A DNA stretch of 64,000 nucleotides from Gemmatimonadota bacterium (GTDB lineage: Bacteria; Gemmatimonadota; Gemmatimonadetes; Gemmatimonadales; Gemmatimonadaceae). Shown here piece by piece: positions 16,693-25,371 of this stretch. Both the position numbers and the translations under genes were made by a program. The notes under the pieces are model-generated. The model did no database searches. It saw only the letters and a program-made list of their open reading frames with translations, and had not been told where the DNA came from. Where the stretch lies: contig JADJRJ010000030.1 of NCBI GenBank assembly GCA_016712265.1, forward strand, positions 992,001 to 1,056,000, in the 5' to 3' direction. The number at the start of each line of letters is the position of its first letter. Position 1 is the first letter of the stretch.

Positions 16693-18183
16693 ATGGGACT
16701 CCCGAGCCGCGCCGCAGCCCTCGCCCGCCTCGCCAGTGAATCCTTCGACCTGCTCGTGGTGGGCGGAGGGATCACCGGCTGTTGCATCGCGCGCGATGCG
16801 GCCCGGCGAGGCCTCTCCGTCGCCCTCGTGGATCGCCACGACTTCAGCAGCGGCACCAGCGCGGCGACCTCGCGCCTGATCCACGGCGGCCTCCGCTACC
16901 TCAAGAACCTCGAGGTCAGTGTCGTGCGGGAATCGCTGCGTGAACGCCGGATCTGGGGAGTCATTGCGCCGCACGCGGTCGCGCCCGCGCCGTTCATCCT
17001 GCCAACGCTGGGGTCCCTGAACGGGGCGTGGATGCGACTGGCCCTGATGGCCTACGATGCATTGTCGTGGGACCGGAATCGCGGGGTCGTGCACACCGCG
17101 CGCATTCCCCGCAGCCGCCACCTGGACCGAAACACCGTGCTGCAGCGCGCCCCGGTCCTCGAGCGCCCCGATGTGACCGCGGGCCTGGTGTACCACGACA
17201 CGATCTCCGAGTCGCCGGAGCGACTCGCGATCGCGTGCCTGACCGATGCCGCTGCACATGGTGCGGTCTGCGTGAACTACATGTCCGCGACCGGTCGTAC
17301 GGGCACAGGATCGGTGGACCTGGTCGACGGTGCTGGCGGCGCCACGATCCGCGTCTCGCCCCAGGTCACGATCCTCGCGGCGGGCCCGTGGACCGACCTC
17401 GTGGCCAGGCAGCTCGGGGCGCCGTCCCCGCCACGCGTGATGCGGTCCAAGGGCATTCACCTCGTCACGCGGGCGCTGACCAAGGACGTCGCCCTGCTGG
17501 TCCCGGTGGGCGGGCGGCACTTCTTCGTCATCCCCTGGCACGGGCGTTCGCTCGTTGGCACCACGGACGAGCCGTTCCTCGGCGATCCCGATGACGTGGG
17601 GGTATCCGAGGAGGATATCGCCGCGTTCCTGCGGGTCATCAACACCGGACTGCCACGCGCCGCGCTCACGCGCGACGATGTGGCATGGGCCTACGCTGGC
17701 CTGCGCCCCCTGGCGGCCTCCAATGGCAACACCTACGCCGCGTCCCGCCGGTCCGAGGTTACCCAATTGGACGCACGGATGTTCTCTGTGATTGGCGGCA
17801 AGTGGACCACGTCCCGCGCGGTCGCCGAGCAGTGCGTCGACCGGGTGGAGCGGCTCCTCGGTCGTTCTCTGCCCTCGTGCACCACGGCATCCGCACCACT
17901 CCCCTGGAGCCCCGCGGCGATCCCCGGTGACGCGACGAGTGACACCAACGCCATCGCCCGTGCGCTCAACGAAGAGATGGCGACCAGCCTCGCGGACATC
18001 GTCCTGCGACGAACACACCTCGCCGTCCTCACCGCGCACCTCCCCACCGCGACCCGCGCACAGCATCTCAGCGCCTGGGCCGACGCCGCGTCCACCGTGG
18101 CGGGATGGAGCGCCGAGGAGCGCGATCGGCAGGTCGAGGCCGTCATCGCGGCCTGCCGCCGTGTGTCGATGTGGCCGGCGTGA
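16693..18183 (+). CDS. glpD: FAD-dependent glycerol-3-phosphate dehydrogenase
   Basis: A 496-residue flavoprotein. The FAD-binding motif L-L-V-V-G-G-G-I-T-G is at residues 20-29, followed by R-D-A-A-R-R-G-L-S-V-A-L-V-D and the GlpD signature S-R-L-I-H-G-G-L-R-Y-L. It oxidises glycerol 3-phosphate to dihydroxyacetone phosphate at the membrane, passing electrons to quinone. The start at 16693 places the FAD motif at the usual distance; the frame runs upstream without conserved sequence. The following lipid kinase begins in its stop codon, linking glycerolipid precursor and lipid metabolism. A 254-base gap separates it from the divergent DUF4331 gene and must hold its promoter. Confidence 0.9.
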   Translation: MGLPSRAAALARLASESFDLLVVGGGITGCCIARDAARRGLSVALVDRHDFSSGTSAATSRLIHGGLRYLKNLEVSVVRESLRERRIWGVIAPHAVAPAPFILPTLGSLNGAWMRLALMAYDALSWDRNRGVVHTARIPRSRHLDRNTVLQRAPVLERPDVTAGLVYHDTISESPERLAIACLTDAAAHGAVCVNYMSATGRTGTGSVDLVDGAGGATIRVSPQVTILAAGPWTDLVARQLGAPSPPRVMRSKGIHLVTRALTKDVALLVPVGGRHFFVIPWHGRSLVGTTDEPFLGDPDDVGVSEEDIAAFLRVINTGLPRAALTRDDVAWAYAGLRPLAASNGNTYAASRRSEVTQLDARMFSVIGGKWTTSRAVAEQCVDRVERLLGRSLPSCTTASAPLPWSPAAIPGDATSDTNAIARALNEEMATSLADIVLRRTHLAVLTAHLPTATRAQHLSAWADAASTVAGWSAEERDRQVEAVIAACRRVSMWPA

Positions 18184-19097
18184 CCGTCCACGCCATCATC
18201 AATCCACGGTCGGCCGGCGGGGCCACGGCCGCGCGGCTGGTCGAGATCGAAGCGCGACTCGCGGCGTCGTTTCCCGACATGCGCGCGCACCGCACCACCG
18301 GGCCGCGCCACGCGACCGCCCTGGCCCGCTCCCTCGCGCACGAGGGGGCTTCGCACCTGCTCGTCGTGGGTGGAGATGGCACCTGGCACGAGGTCGTGGA
18401 GGGGTGCCTCGAGCCCGGTCCCGGGCCCGGCCCGATCCTGTCCCTTATTCCCCGCGGCACCGGGGGCGACATGCGTCGCTCGTTAGGCGTGCCCGCCGGC
18501 CTCGACGCAGCGATCGCCCGCGCACGCGTCGGCGATCCACGGTTCATCGACGCCGCGCGACTCACCTGGAGATCCCCCACCGGGGACGCGCAGCGGGCGG
18601 TGGTCGCCAACATCGCATCGGTCGGGATCAGCGCCGATGTCGCCGTCCGCACCCACGCGGGCACGGTGACCAAGGCACGGCTCGGCCCCCTCGCCTTCCT
18701 CCTCGAGGGGATCGCGGCAGCGACGCGACTCCAGCGGCACCGGCTGCGCCTGACCCTGGATGAGGAACCGCCGTTCGAGGTGACCGTCCTGCTTTGTGCC
18801 GTTTGCAACGGCCACACCTTTGGCGGCGGCATGCAGGTCGCTCCAACGGCCCGCATCGACGATGGCTGGCTCGATGTCGTCTGGATCGACGCCCTGCCGC
18901 GCCCGGGCGTCCTCGCCTTCCTCCCCAGCGTGTACCCCGGGCTCCATCAGCACCTCCCCTGGGTACACCAGCGGCGGGCGCGGCACGTCGTCATCGAGCC
19001 GCTCAGCGCGGCGCCGGTGGAGGTCGATGGCGAGGTGCCTGGGGCGATAGGGCGTCTGGCGTTCGAGGTGCTCCCCCAGGCCCTCCGCGTGACCTGA
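18180..19097 (+). CDS. Diacylglycerol kinase-family lipid kinase
   Basis: A 305-residue DAGK catalytic-domain protein: A-I-I-N-P-R-S-A-G-G, V-G-G-D-G-T-W-H-E-V-V and L-I-P-R-G-T-G-G-D-M-R-R-S-L-G. The family phosphorylates diacylglycerol, sphingosine or related lipids using ATP. In most members the third motif is P-x-G-T-x-N-D; here the Asn is Gly (G-T-G-G-D). The GTG start at 18180 overlaps the glpD stop (GTGA), which I prefer over an ATG 75 bases upstream inside glpD. The lipid substrate cannot be told. Confidence 0.85.
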   Translation: MTVHAIINPRSAGGATAARLVEIEARLAASFPDMRAHRTTGPRHATALARSLAHEGASHLLVVGGDGTWHEVVEGCLEPGPGPGPILSLIPRGTGGDMRRSLGVPAGLDAAIARARVGDPRFIDAARLTWRSPTGDAQRAVVANIASVGISADVAVRTHAGTVTKARLGPLAFLLEGIAAATRLQRHRLRLTLDEEPPFEVTVLLCAVCNGHTFGGGMQVAPTARIDDGWLDVVWIDALPRPGVLAFLPSVYPGLHQHLPWVHQRRARHVVIEPLSAAPVEVDGEVPGAIGRLAFEVLPQALRVT

Positions 19098-19154
19098 CCA
19101 CGTCAGCGCGCGCCGTCCGACCAGCCGGCACCGCGGGTCCGCGGCCCCCCGCGA

Positions 19155-19643
19155 TCAGATGGCCTTGAAGTAGTCAAACGGCTCGCGGCACTCGCGGCAC
19201 GTGTACAACGCCTTGCACGCGGTCGAGCCGAATTCACTCTGGCGGATGGTCTGGTGCGAGCCGCAGCGTGGGCAGACGACCGGCACGTTCCGGCGCAGGG
19301 TCACGAGCCCCGGATCGCCGAGGTGCTGCGGTGGGGCGATCCCGTAGGCGCGGAGTTTCTCGCGCGCCTCGTCGTTCATCCAGTCCGTGGTCCACGCCTC
19401 GCGAAAGACCGTCTGCACCCTGGCGTTTGTCACTCCATGCTCGGCGAGGCAGGCCAGGATCTCCTCTTCCATCACCTTCATGGCCGGGCAGCCGGTGTAC
19501 GTCGGCGTGATCTCCACGGTCACGGCGTCCCCGTCCACCAGGACCTTGCGGACGACCCCCAGCTCAACGACGGACACGACCGGAACCTCGGGGTCCTTCA
19601 CGGCATCCAGCCAGCCGCGGATCTCAGCCGGTGTCCAGGTCAT
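19155..19643 (-). CDS. paaD: PaaD, FeS/zinc maturation factor of the phenylacetyl-CoA epoxidase
   Basis: A 162-residue protein. The N-terminal MIP18/DUF59-type domain has K-D-P-E-V-P-V-V-S-V-V-E-L-G and T-Y-T-G-C-P-A-M with the conserved Cys. The C-terminal tail has four cysteines as a zinc ribbon, C-P-R-C ... Y-T-C-R-E-C. PaaD helps mature the PaaABC(E) multicomponent oxygenase, probably at an FeS site. The start at 19643 (MTWTPAEIRGWLD) fits the family and lies 22 nt after paaC. It is the last gene of the paaABCD operon. Confidence 0.9.
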   Translation of the reverse strand: MTWTPAEIRGWLDAVKDPEVPVVSVVELGVVRKVLVDGDAVTVEITPTYTGCPAMKVMEEEILACLAEHGVTNARVQTVFREAWTTDWMNDEAREKLRAYGIAPPQHLGDPGLVTLRRNVPVVCPRCGSHQTIRQSEFGSTACKALYTCRECREPFDYFKAI

Positions 19644-19665
19644 GCTCAGGGGATCCCGCGCAGAC

Positions 19666-20487
19666 TCACCACTGCGCGCCGGGGTGGGACCTCGGGAGGA
19701 TCTGCATCTGGGCGAGCATGTGGCCCAGGTGTTCCGAATGCCGCCCGAGCCGCCCGCCGCGGACGATGCGCGGGTCATTGGGCACGGTCAGGGTCGCGCG
19801 CGTCAGCGTCTCGCGCACCGTGATCTCCCAGGGGGCCTTGAGTGACGGCAAGTCGAGCCCGATCCCCTGCTCGACCATCGCCGCGTCCACTCCATCGGCA
19901 ACGAAGAATTCCGATGGGTACGACCACAGCGCGTCGAGGGCCGCCTGCGTGCGTCGATGGCTCTCCTCGGTCCCGTCGCCGAGGCGCACGACCCACTCGC
20001 CCGAGTGGCGGGCATGGTACTTCGCCTCCTTGAGGGCCTTGGCCGCAATGCCAGCCAGCACCTCGTGGCGGGACTTCACCAACCGCTCGAGCGCCAGCAC
20101 ATCGAAGGCATCGAACAGGTACTGCCGCACCATCGTGAAGGCGAAGTCGCCCCTGGGCAACTCGACGAGCAGCACGTTGCGGAACTCGTTCTCATCGCGA
20201 TGGTAGGCGAGGGCATCCTCGTCACGTCCCTTGCCCTCGACCTCGCCCGCGAGCTTGAGCAGCGCGGCGGCCTGGCCCACGAAGTCGAGCGCGAAGTTGC
20301 TGAGGGCGATGTCTTCCTCGAGGATCGGGGCATGCCCCGCCCATTCGGACAGGCGATGGCCGAGAACCAGTCGGTCGTCGCCCATGCGGCAGAGGTACTC
20401 GAACAACGGATTGCCTGCGACACCCGCGGTGGGTCCCGTCGGGGCCACCCCCGCTGCGATCGCTGCTTGTGCCCTTGCCTCGGTCAT
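19666..20487 (-). CDS. paaC: PaaC, structural subunit of 1,2-phenylacetyl-CoA epoxidase
   Basis: About 273 residues of ferritin-like helices: G-D-D-R-L-V-L-G-H-R-L-S-E-W, E-E-D-I-A-L-S-N and H-S-E-H-L-G-H-M at the C terminus. PaaC pairs with catalytic PaaA in a heterohexamer and is itself catalytically inactive. I chose the ATG at 20487 (MTEARAQAAIA); a TTG at 20535 would add 16 residues. The mature length exceeds the E. coli protein (248) mainly by an N-terminal Ala/Gly/Pro stretch. It lies between paaB and paaD. Confidence 0.9.
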   Translation of the reverse strand: MTEARAQAAIAAGVAPTGPTAGVAGNPLFEYLCRMGDDRLVLGHRLSEWAGHAPILEEDIALSNFALDFVGQAAALLKLAGEVEGKGRDEDALAYHRDENEFRNVLLVELPRGDFAFTMVRQYLFDAFDVLALERLVKSRHEVLAGIAAKALKEAKYHARHSGEWVVRLGDGTEESHRRTQAALDALWSYPSEFFVADGVDAAMVEQGIGLDLPSLKAPWEITVRETLTRATLTVPNDPRIVRGGRLGRHSEHLGHMLAQMQILPRSHPGAQW

Positions 20488-20537
20488 GCGTTGCCCTTGT
20501 GCAGTACGTGAGCCACTCACCTCGTCCCTGCCCAACC

Positions 20538-20828
20538 CTAGAAGATCTTCACACCCCGCGGGCTCTTGTAGAACTGCGGGTGCCGGTAGGCCTTGTCGGA
20601 TCCCGGGTCGAACAGCGGTCCCGCATCACCCGGCGAGGACGCCGAGATTGCGTCGGTAGGCACGACCCACAGGCTCACCACCTTGCCGCGCCGTGCGTAC
20701 ACGTCGCGGGCGTTCTGCATGGCATGTTCCGCATCCACGGCGTGCACGCTCCCCGCATGTTCATGTGGGGCGGCGTCACCTTCCTGCGTGAAGACTTCCC
20801 AAAGCGGCCACTGCGTCTCAGTCGACAT
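20538..20828 (-). CDS. paaB: PaaB subunit of 1,2-phenylacetyl-CoA epoxidase
   Basis: A 96-residue protein with W-P-L-W-E-V-F-T-Q, N-A-R-D-V-Y-A-R-R and S-L-W-V-V-P-T-D-A-I. PaaB is the small bridging subunit that links PaaAC dimers. Length and ends match the family. It lies 21 nt after paaA in the same minus-strand operon. Confidence 0.92.
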   Translation of the reverse strand: MSTETQWPLWEVFTQEGDAAPHEHAGSVHAVDAEHAMQNARDVYARRGKVVSLWVVPTDAISASSPGDAGPLFDPGSDKAYRHPQFYKSPRGVKIF

Positions 20829-20849
20829 CGCGTGTCTTCGGTAAGGGGC

Positions 20850-21812
20850 TCAGGCGGCGTGCTCGCTGTTGCGCGCGGCCTGCTTGTCGGCGTGTGCCTC
20901 GGCCGCCGCGCGGACCCAGGCGCCCTCGTCGTGCGCCTTGCGACGCGCGGCCAGGCGTTCCCGGTTGCATGGGCCGTTCCCGGCGATCACCGCCTGAAAC
21001 TCGCTCCAGTCGATCGCACCGAACTCCCAGTTCTCGGTTTCGGCGTTGTACCGCAGGTCGGGATCCGGGACGGTCAGGCCGATCGCCTGCGCCTGGGGAA
21101 TCGTGAGGTTCACGAACCGTTGGCGCAGGGCATCGTTGGTCTCCCGCTTGACGCGCCACCGCATCAGCTCCGCCGAGTTGGGCGAGGTCCCGTCGGACGG
21201 GCCGAACATCATGAGCGACGGCCACCACCACCGGTTCACGGCGTCCTGCACCATCGCCCGCTGTGCCGGCGTGCCCTTCGCCATTACCGAGCAGATCTCG
21301 TAGCCCTGCCGCTTGTGGAAGTTCTCTTCCTTGCAGATGCGGATCATCGCACGGGCATAGGGCCCGTACGAGGTCTTGGCCAGCATGGTCTGGTTGACGA
21401 TCGCCGCCCCGTCCACGAGCCAGCCGATCACACCGATGTCCGCCCAGGTCAGCGTGGGATAGTTGAAGATGCTGGAGTACTTCGCCTTGCCGGCCAGCAG
21501 CTGCTCGATGAGCTCCTCACGGCCCACCCCGAGCGTCTCTGTTCCGCAGTAGATGTAGAGCCCGTGGCCCCCTTCGTCCTGCACCTTGGCGAGGAGCACC
21601 ATCTTCCGGCGAAGGCTCGGCGCCCGGGTGATCCAGTTCCCCTCGGGCAGCATCCCGACCACTTCGGAATGCGCATGCTGGCTCATCATGCGGATGAGCT
21701 GCTTGCGATACTTCTCCGGCATCCAATCCTTCGGCTCAATCGTCTCGCCCCGCTCAAGGCGGGCCTCAAATTCCGAGAGCTTGACCGGGTCTTCGGCGGC
21801 GGCAACCGTCAT
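20850..21812 (-). CDS. paaA: PaaA, catalytic diiron subunit of 1,2-phenylacetyl-CoA epoxidase
   Basis: A 320-residue ferritin-fold oxygenase subunit with diiron ligands visible: Glu50 in A-H-S-E-V-V, E80-G-G-H83 in V-Q-D-E-G-G-H, and E163-N-F-H166 in C-K-E-E-N-F-H. It epoxidises the ring of phenylacetyl-CoA with O2 and electrons from PaaE. PaaE is not encoded here. I chose the ATG at 21812 (MTVAAAEDPVKL), which gives the family length; the frame also opens upstream. It is divergent from an enoyl-CoA hydratase gene across 213 bases. Confidence 0.93.
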   Translation of the reverse strand: MTVAAAEDPVKLSEFEARLERGETIEPKDWMPEKYRKQLIRMMSQHAHSEVVGMLPEGNWITRAPSLRRKMVLLAKVQDEGGHGLYIYCGTETLGVGREELIEQLLAGKAKYSSIFNYPTLTWADIGVIGWLVDGAAIVNQTMLAKTSYGPYARAMIRICKEENFHKRQGYEICSVMAKGTPAQRAMVQDAVNRWWWPSLMMFGPSDGTSPNSAELMRWRVKRETNDALRQRFVNLTIPQAQAIGLTVPDPDLRYNAETENWEFGAIDWSEFQAVIAGNGPCNRERLAARRKAHDEGAWVRAAAEAHADKQAARNSEHAA

Positions 21813-22025
21813 CCTTCTGGGCTCCACTTCGAGAGTAAGACCGGCGTCCAACCCATGACGCCACAACGGGTTCGCTCAATCTAACAGGGGGCCGCCCGCA
21901 CACCGCAACGTGAAACGCCGGACAAGGGTGTCGGGTGAAGGCGCCAGAGCGAAATGACCGATCCCGCGCCCCCGCCGTGACGGCGCTAGTTTCCGGCCGC
22001 GACGCCACCATCCTCCCCAGCTCCC

Positions 22026-22784
22026 ATGACGATCGACGCCGGCCAGGTTTCCCTCGAAGTCAGCGAAGGGATCGGAACCGTCACCTTCGGTCACCCGCGT
22101 GGAAACTCCCTCCCCGGCGCCCTGCTTCGCGCGTTGGCCGCGACCATCGAGGAGGCGGGACGGCGCGACGATGTGCGGGTCGTGCGGCTGCAGTCCTCCG
22201 GAAGTGGGCCTTTCTGCGCCGGCGCGTCGTTCGACGAGCTGGTTGCCATTCGCGACGCGGCCCAGGGACAAGAATTCTTCTCCGGCTTCATGCGCGTGAT
22301 CCTGGCCATGAAGCGGTGCCCGAAGTTCATCGTGACCCGGGTCCACGGAAAGGCGGCTGGGGGGGCCGTCGGCCTGATCGCCGCGTCCGACTACTGCATC
22401 GCCCACGAATCCGGCGCGGTCCGCCTGAGCGAGCTCGCCATCGGGATTGGCCCCTTTGTCGTGGGCCCGCCGATCCAGCACAAGATCGGGCTCGCCCATT
22501 ACACGGCCATGTCTGTGGACTACGACTGGCGCGATGCGTCGTGGGCGCAACAGGTCGGCCTGTACGCGCGGGTCACCGCGACGCAGGAGCAGCTCGACGT
22601 CGCCGTGGGCGACCTCTGCCGAAAGCTGGCAGCGTCACACCCGGCGGCGATGGCCAAGCTCAAGCAGGTCTTCTGGGAGGGAACCGACCATTGGGACACC
22701 CTGCTCGCCGAACGCGCAGGGATGAGCGGCTCGCTGGTGCTCTCGGACTTCACGCGCCAGGCGATCGCGTCGTTCGGGAAGTAG
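22026..22784 (+). CDS. Enoyl-CoA hydratase/isomerase family protein
   Basis: A 252-residue crotonase-fold protein with S-S-G-S-G-P-F-C-A-G-A-S-F and V-H-G-K-A-A-G-G-A-V-G-L-I-A-A-S-D-Y forming the oxyanion hole. Beside the paa operon it is a candidate for the PaaF step (2,3-dehydroadipyl-CoA hydration). However its middle (G-P-F-V-V-G-P-P-I) differs from classical hydratases, which carry a catalytic Glu there, so the exact reaction is uncertain. It starts with ATG at 22026 and ends before a strong hairpin. Confidence 0.8.
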   Translation: MTIDAGQVSLEVSEGIGTVTFGHPRGNSLPGALLRALAATIEEAGRRDDVRVVRLQSSGSGPFCAGASFDELVAIRDAAQGQEFFSGFMRVILAMKRCPKFIVTRVHGKAAGGAVGLIAASDYCIAHESGAVRLSELAIGIGPFVVGPPIQHKIGLAHYTAMSVDYDWRDASWAQQVGLYARVTATQEQLDVAVGDLCRKLAASHPAAMAKLKQVFWEGTDHWDTLLAERAGMSGSLVLSDFTRQAIASFGK

Positions 22785-22805
22785 CGCAGCCGCACGCGGG
22801 CCGCG

Positions 22806-22829
22806 GAGTCCCGGCGTTCGCCGGGACTC
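22806..22829. terminator. Bidirectional hairpin terminator
   Basis: A perfect 10-bp stem (GAGTCCCGGC / GCCGGGACTC) with a GTTC loop lies in the 93-base gap between the convergent hydratase and dipeptidase genes. It can act on both strands. Confidence 0.7.
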
Positions 22830-22877
22830 GTCAGGCGGCCTTGCCTCTGCGTTCTCCCAGCGGCGTGCGCGCCCCAG

Positions 22878-24119
22878 CTACTGGGCGACCTTCGTCTCCG
22901 TGATGCGGGCGACGCTCGGCTTGCGCGTGCGCTGGAGGCGGCGCGCCACGAGCTCGGTCTTCCGCATCACGCGCAAGACGTTCCCACCCATGATCCCCTT
23001 CACCTGCGCGTCGGTGTACCCACGGCGCAGCAACTCGGCGACGAGGTTCGGGAACATCGAGATGTCGTCCAGCCCTGCGGGGTGCTTGTCGATGGCCCCG
23101 AGGTCGGCCCCGATCCCCACGTGCTGCACCCCGATGAGCTTCGCGATGTAGTCGATGTGGTCGACGTACTTGTCGAGCGTCGTATTGGGAATGGCGTTGA
23201 TGTACGCCAGGAAAGCGGAATCGACCTTCTGCGGATCATTCGGCCACTGGGCCTGGTAGCGCCGCTGCACGCCAAAGACATCACGCATCGCCACCGCGCT
23301 GGCGGAGTCGACAAAGGCCGGGAAGGCATTCACCATCACCACGCCATCCTTCGCCTTGACCTTCATCAGGATGGAGTCGGGGACGTTGCGGGGGTGATCA
23401 GCGATGGCGCGTACGGAGGAATGGCTGAAGAAGAGGGGCGCCTCACTGGTCGCCGCCACTGCGCTCATCACCCCGTCCGACACGTGCGAGATGTCCACCA
23501 TCATCCCCAGGCGGTTCATCTCGCGCACGATCTCGAGCCCGAAGGCCGAAAGGCCGCGGTGTTTCGCCGCATCGGTCGAGGCGTCGGCCCAGGCCGTGGA
23601 TGAGCCATGGGTGAGGGTCATGTAGCGGACGCCCAGCGCATGGACGGCGCGCAACATCCCCATGGAGTTGTCGATCGCGTGGCCGCCCTCGATGCCGATA
23701 AGCGAGGCGATCTTCCCCTTGCGATGGATGCGGACGATGTCGGCCGCGGTAGTGGCGAACTCCAGGTGCGGTGATCGCTCGATCATGCGATGGATGACGT
23801 CGATTTCCTCGAGGACCATCTTCCCCGCACCGTCGCCCTCGTACTGGGACGGCACGTAGGCGGCCCAGAACTGGCCGCCGACCAGTCCCTTGCGCGCGCG
23901 GGGGATGTCGGTGTCGATGTCGGGCAGCGACTTGTCGGGATCGTACTTCTCGAGGTCGAACGCGGCCTTGAGCCGGATCATCTCGGGCAGGTCGTTATGC
24001 GTGTCGATGAACGGCGCCTCGCGCATGAGGCGTCGCGCGCGCGGGAGGAACGAGTCGCGCGTTGGTTGGGCATCAAGTGCGCTGGAAACACACAGCAGGA
24101 CGAACGGAAGGAGTCGCAT
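22878..24119 (-). CDS. Exported membrane-dipeptidase family (M19) protein
   Basis: A 413-residue exported metallopeptidase of the renal dipeptidase family. A signal peptide (L-P-F-V-L-L-C-V-S-S-A-L-D-A) precedes F-I-D-T-H-N-D-L-P (first zinc ligands H-x-D), L-I-G-I-E-G-G-H (bridging Glu), V-D-I-S-H-V-S-D and F-F-S-H-S-S-V-R-A (His ligands), and G-I-G-A-D. The family hydrolyses dipeptides, including D-amino-acid ones. The start at 24119 gives the signal peptide; an upstream ATG would add 17 residues. Some family members contain G-I-G-S-D-F where this has G-I-G-A-D-L. Confidence 0.88.
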   Translation of the reverse strand: MRLLPFVLLCVSSALDAQPTRDSFLPRARRLMREAPFIDTHNDLPEMIRLKAAFDLEKYDPDKSLPDIDTDIPRARKGLVGGQFWAAYVPSQYEGDGAGKMVLEEIDVIHRMIERSPHLEFATTAADIVRIHRKGKIASLIGIEGGHAIDNSMGMLRAVHALGVRYMTLTHGSSTAWADASTDAAKHRGLSAFGLEIVREMNRLGMMVDISHVSDGVMSAVAATSEAPLFFSHSSVRAIADHPRNVPDSILMKVKAKDGVVMVNAFPAFVDSASAVAMRDVFGVQRRYQAQWPNDPQKVDSAFLAYINAIPNTTLDKYVDHIDYIAKLIGVQHVGIGADLGAIDKHPAGLDDISMFPNLVAELLRRGYTDAQVKGIMGGNVLRVMRKTELVARRLQRTRKPSVARITETKVAQ

Positions 24120-24297
24120 GGGAGCCGTGGCGTGATCCCCAAGGTGCGGCCCCCCACCAGCGACAATCAAGGCCCTCGTCGTGAACAGAGAGACGTGAAC
24201 TGCCCCCGCCCGGTTGATCCTCTCGATCCCGACCCGAAATGGCGTCGCCCCTTCAAGCCACCTGAACGTCGAGGAGGGGAGTCAGCGCTCTGGCGGC

Positions 24298-25371
24298 CTA
24301 GCGTTCATCACAGGGCTGCCACGTCATCCCGCGCACGCCGGGATCGACGACCGTGCCGGGAGAAAGGACCTCCACCCTGGCCGTCAGCAGCCGCCGCACG
24401 ATGCGCGCGTCGGGATACTGCAGGTCCAGCTCCATGCGCACCTCAGAACCCTGTGCGGGACGGGGACCGATGGTGCTCCACGTGTAGTGAGACGGCTGCT
24501 CGCCGAACAACGACGTGGCCTGCGCCCGCGTCAGCGCGTTGACGGTGCACAGCAGTGGCCCCCCCTGGACCAGGACCCGCCTGACCTGCATCCCGCTGGC
24601 CAGGGCGCGCACCCGCAGCACCGGGGCCGCCTCCCAGCCGCCGGCCTCGGTATCCGTCACGACAACGACGGTCTCAAGGATCTCCAGCGGCTCGGCATCT
24701 GCTGTGTAGACCCCAACCACGCGGGTGGCCCCCACGCCCTGGGCAGACGCGCGGAGGGTCATGAGGCCCGGGGCGCCGGACTGCACGGTGGCCTCCCGCT
24801 GCAGCGGAGACTCATAGGAGCGCACGGCCCCCGCCCTGGCGTCTTCCACCGACCAGCCGACGGGCCACGGCACCTCGAGCACCTGCTGTCGTGCGTCCCG
24901 AAACACCGCCCGCGCCGTGAACAGTCGCCCCGAGGGCACGTACGGTTCCGTGGTGCCCAGAGTGCCAACAAGTTGCAGCTCCATCGACGCGGGCCGCACG
25001 TGCATGAGGTGTTCAGCCTGCAGCGCCCCAACCGTGGCCCGAACGCGGGCCTCACCAACCCGCCGCCCGGTGACCATGCCCTCGCGGTCCACCGCCGCCA
25101 CGGTCGAGTCCGACGACTTCCACGTCGCGCGCACCCGATGCGCCGTCGCCCGGGCGTCGATGCCATAGACTGCGAGGGTGACCGATGTGGCCGATGCCAC
25201 GGCGCCGGCGCCACGCACCTCAATACGTTCGTACGCGCGACCGACGTCGGTCGTCCCTCCGCAGGCGCCCAGGATGACGAGGCTCGTCACCATCCATTGT
25301 CGTTCCCCATCACGGCGCGCCGCGCGACGGATCCCACGCCCACCACGCGCCGGCGGCCCTGGGCTGTGCAT
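24298..25371 (-). CDS. Divergent member of the W-x2-C Ig-like lipoprotein family (copy A)
   Basis: A 357-residue predicted lipoprotein; Cys37 follows V-T-S-L-V-I-L-G-A. Residues about 45-125 resemble a BIG2 Ig-like fold (A-T-W-K-S-S-D-S-T-V-A-A-V, V-T-G-R-R-V-G-E-A). The C-terminal domain is the most divergent of six paralogues in the window but keeps the Cys (P-L-L-C-T-V), the L-F-x3-P-x4-W block (S-L-F-G-E-Q-P-S-H-Y-T-W) and the terminal W-Q-P-C. The start at 25371 overlaps the stop of copy B as TGATG; a second ATG at 25293 is just before the hydrophobic stretch. It is third in the operon C-B-A. The function is unknown. Confidence 0.7.
   Translation of the reverse strand: MHSPGPPARGGRGIRRAARRDGERQWMVTSLVILGACGGTTDVGRAYERIEVRGAGAVASATSVTLAVYGIDARATAHRVRATWKSSDSTVAAVDREGMVTGRRVGEARVRATVGALQAEHLMHVRPASMELQLVGTLGTTEPYVPSGRLFTARAVFRDARQQVLEVPWPVGWSVEDARAGAVRSYESPLQREATVQSGAPGLMTLRASAQGVGATRVVGVYTADAEPLEILETVVVVTDTEAGGWEAAPVLRVRALASGMQVRRVLVQGGPLLCTVNALTRAQATSLFGEQPSHYTWSTIGPRPAQGSEVRMELDLQYPDARIVRRLLTARVEVLSPGTVVDPGVRGMTWQPCDER

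Noticed and set aside
16567..18066. A 499-residue open frame antisense to glpD
   Set aside because: It overlaps a complete, family-typical glpD on the other strand and has no recognisable motifs. Long antisense frames are expected at this GC content.
20469..21884. A 471-residue open frame opposite paaA-B-C
   Set aside because: Covers genes with clear diiron motifs on the other strand; its sequence is Arg/Gly/Pro/His-rich and without family resemblance.
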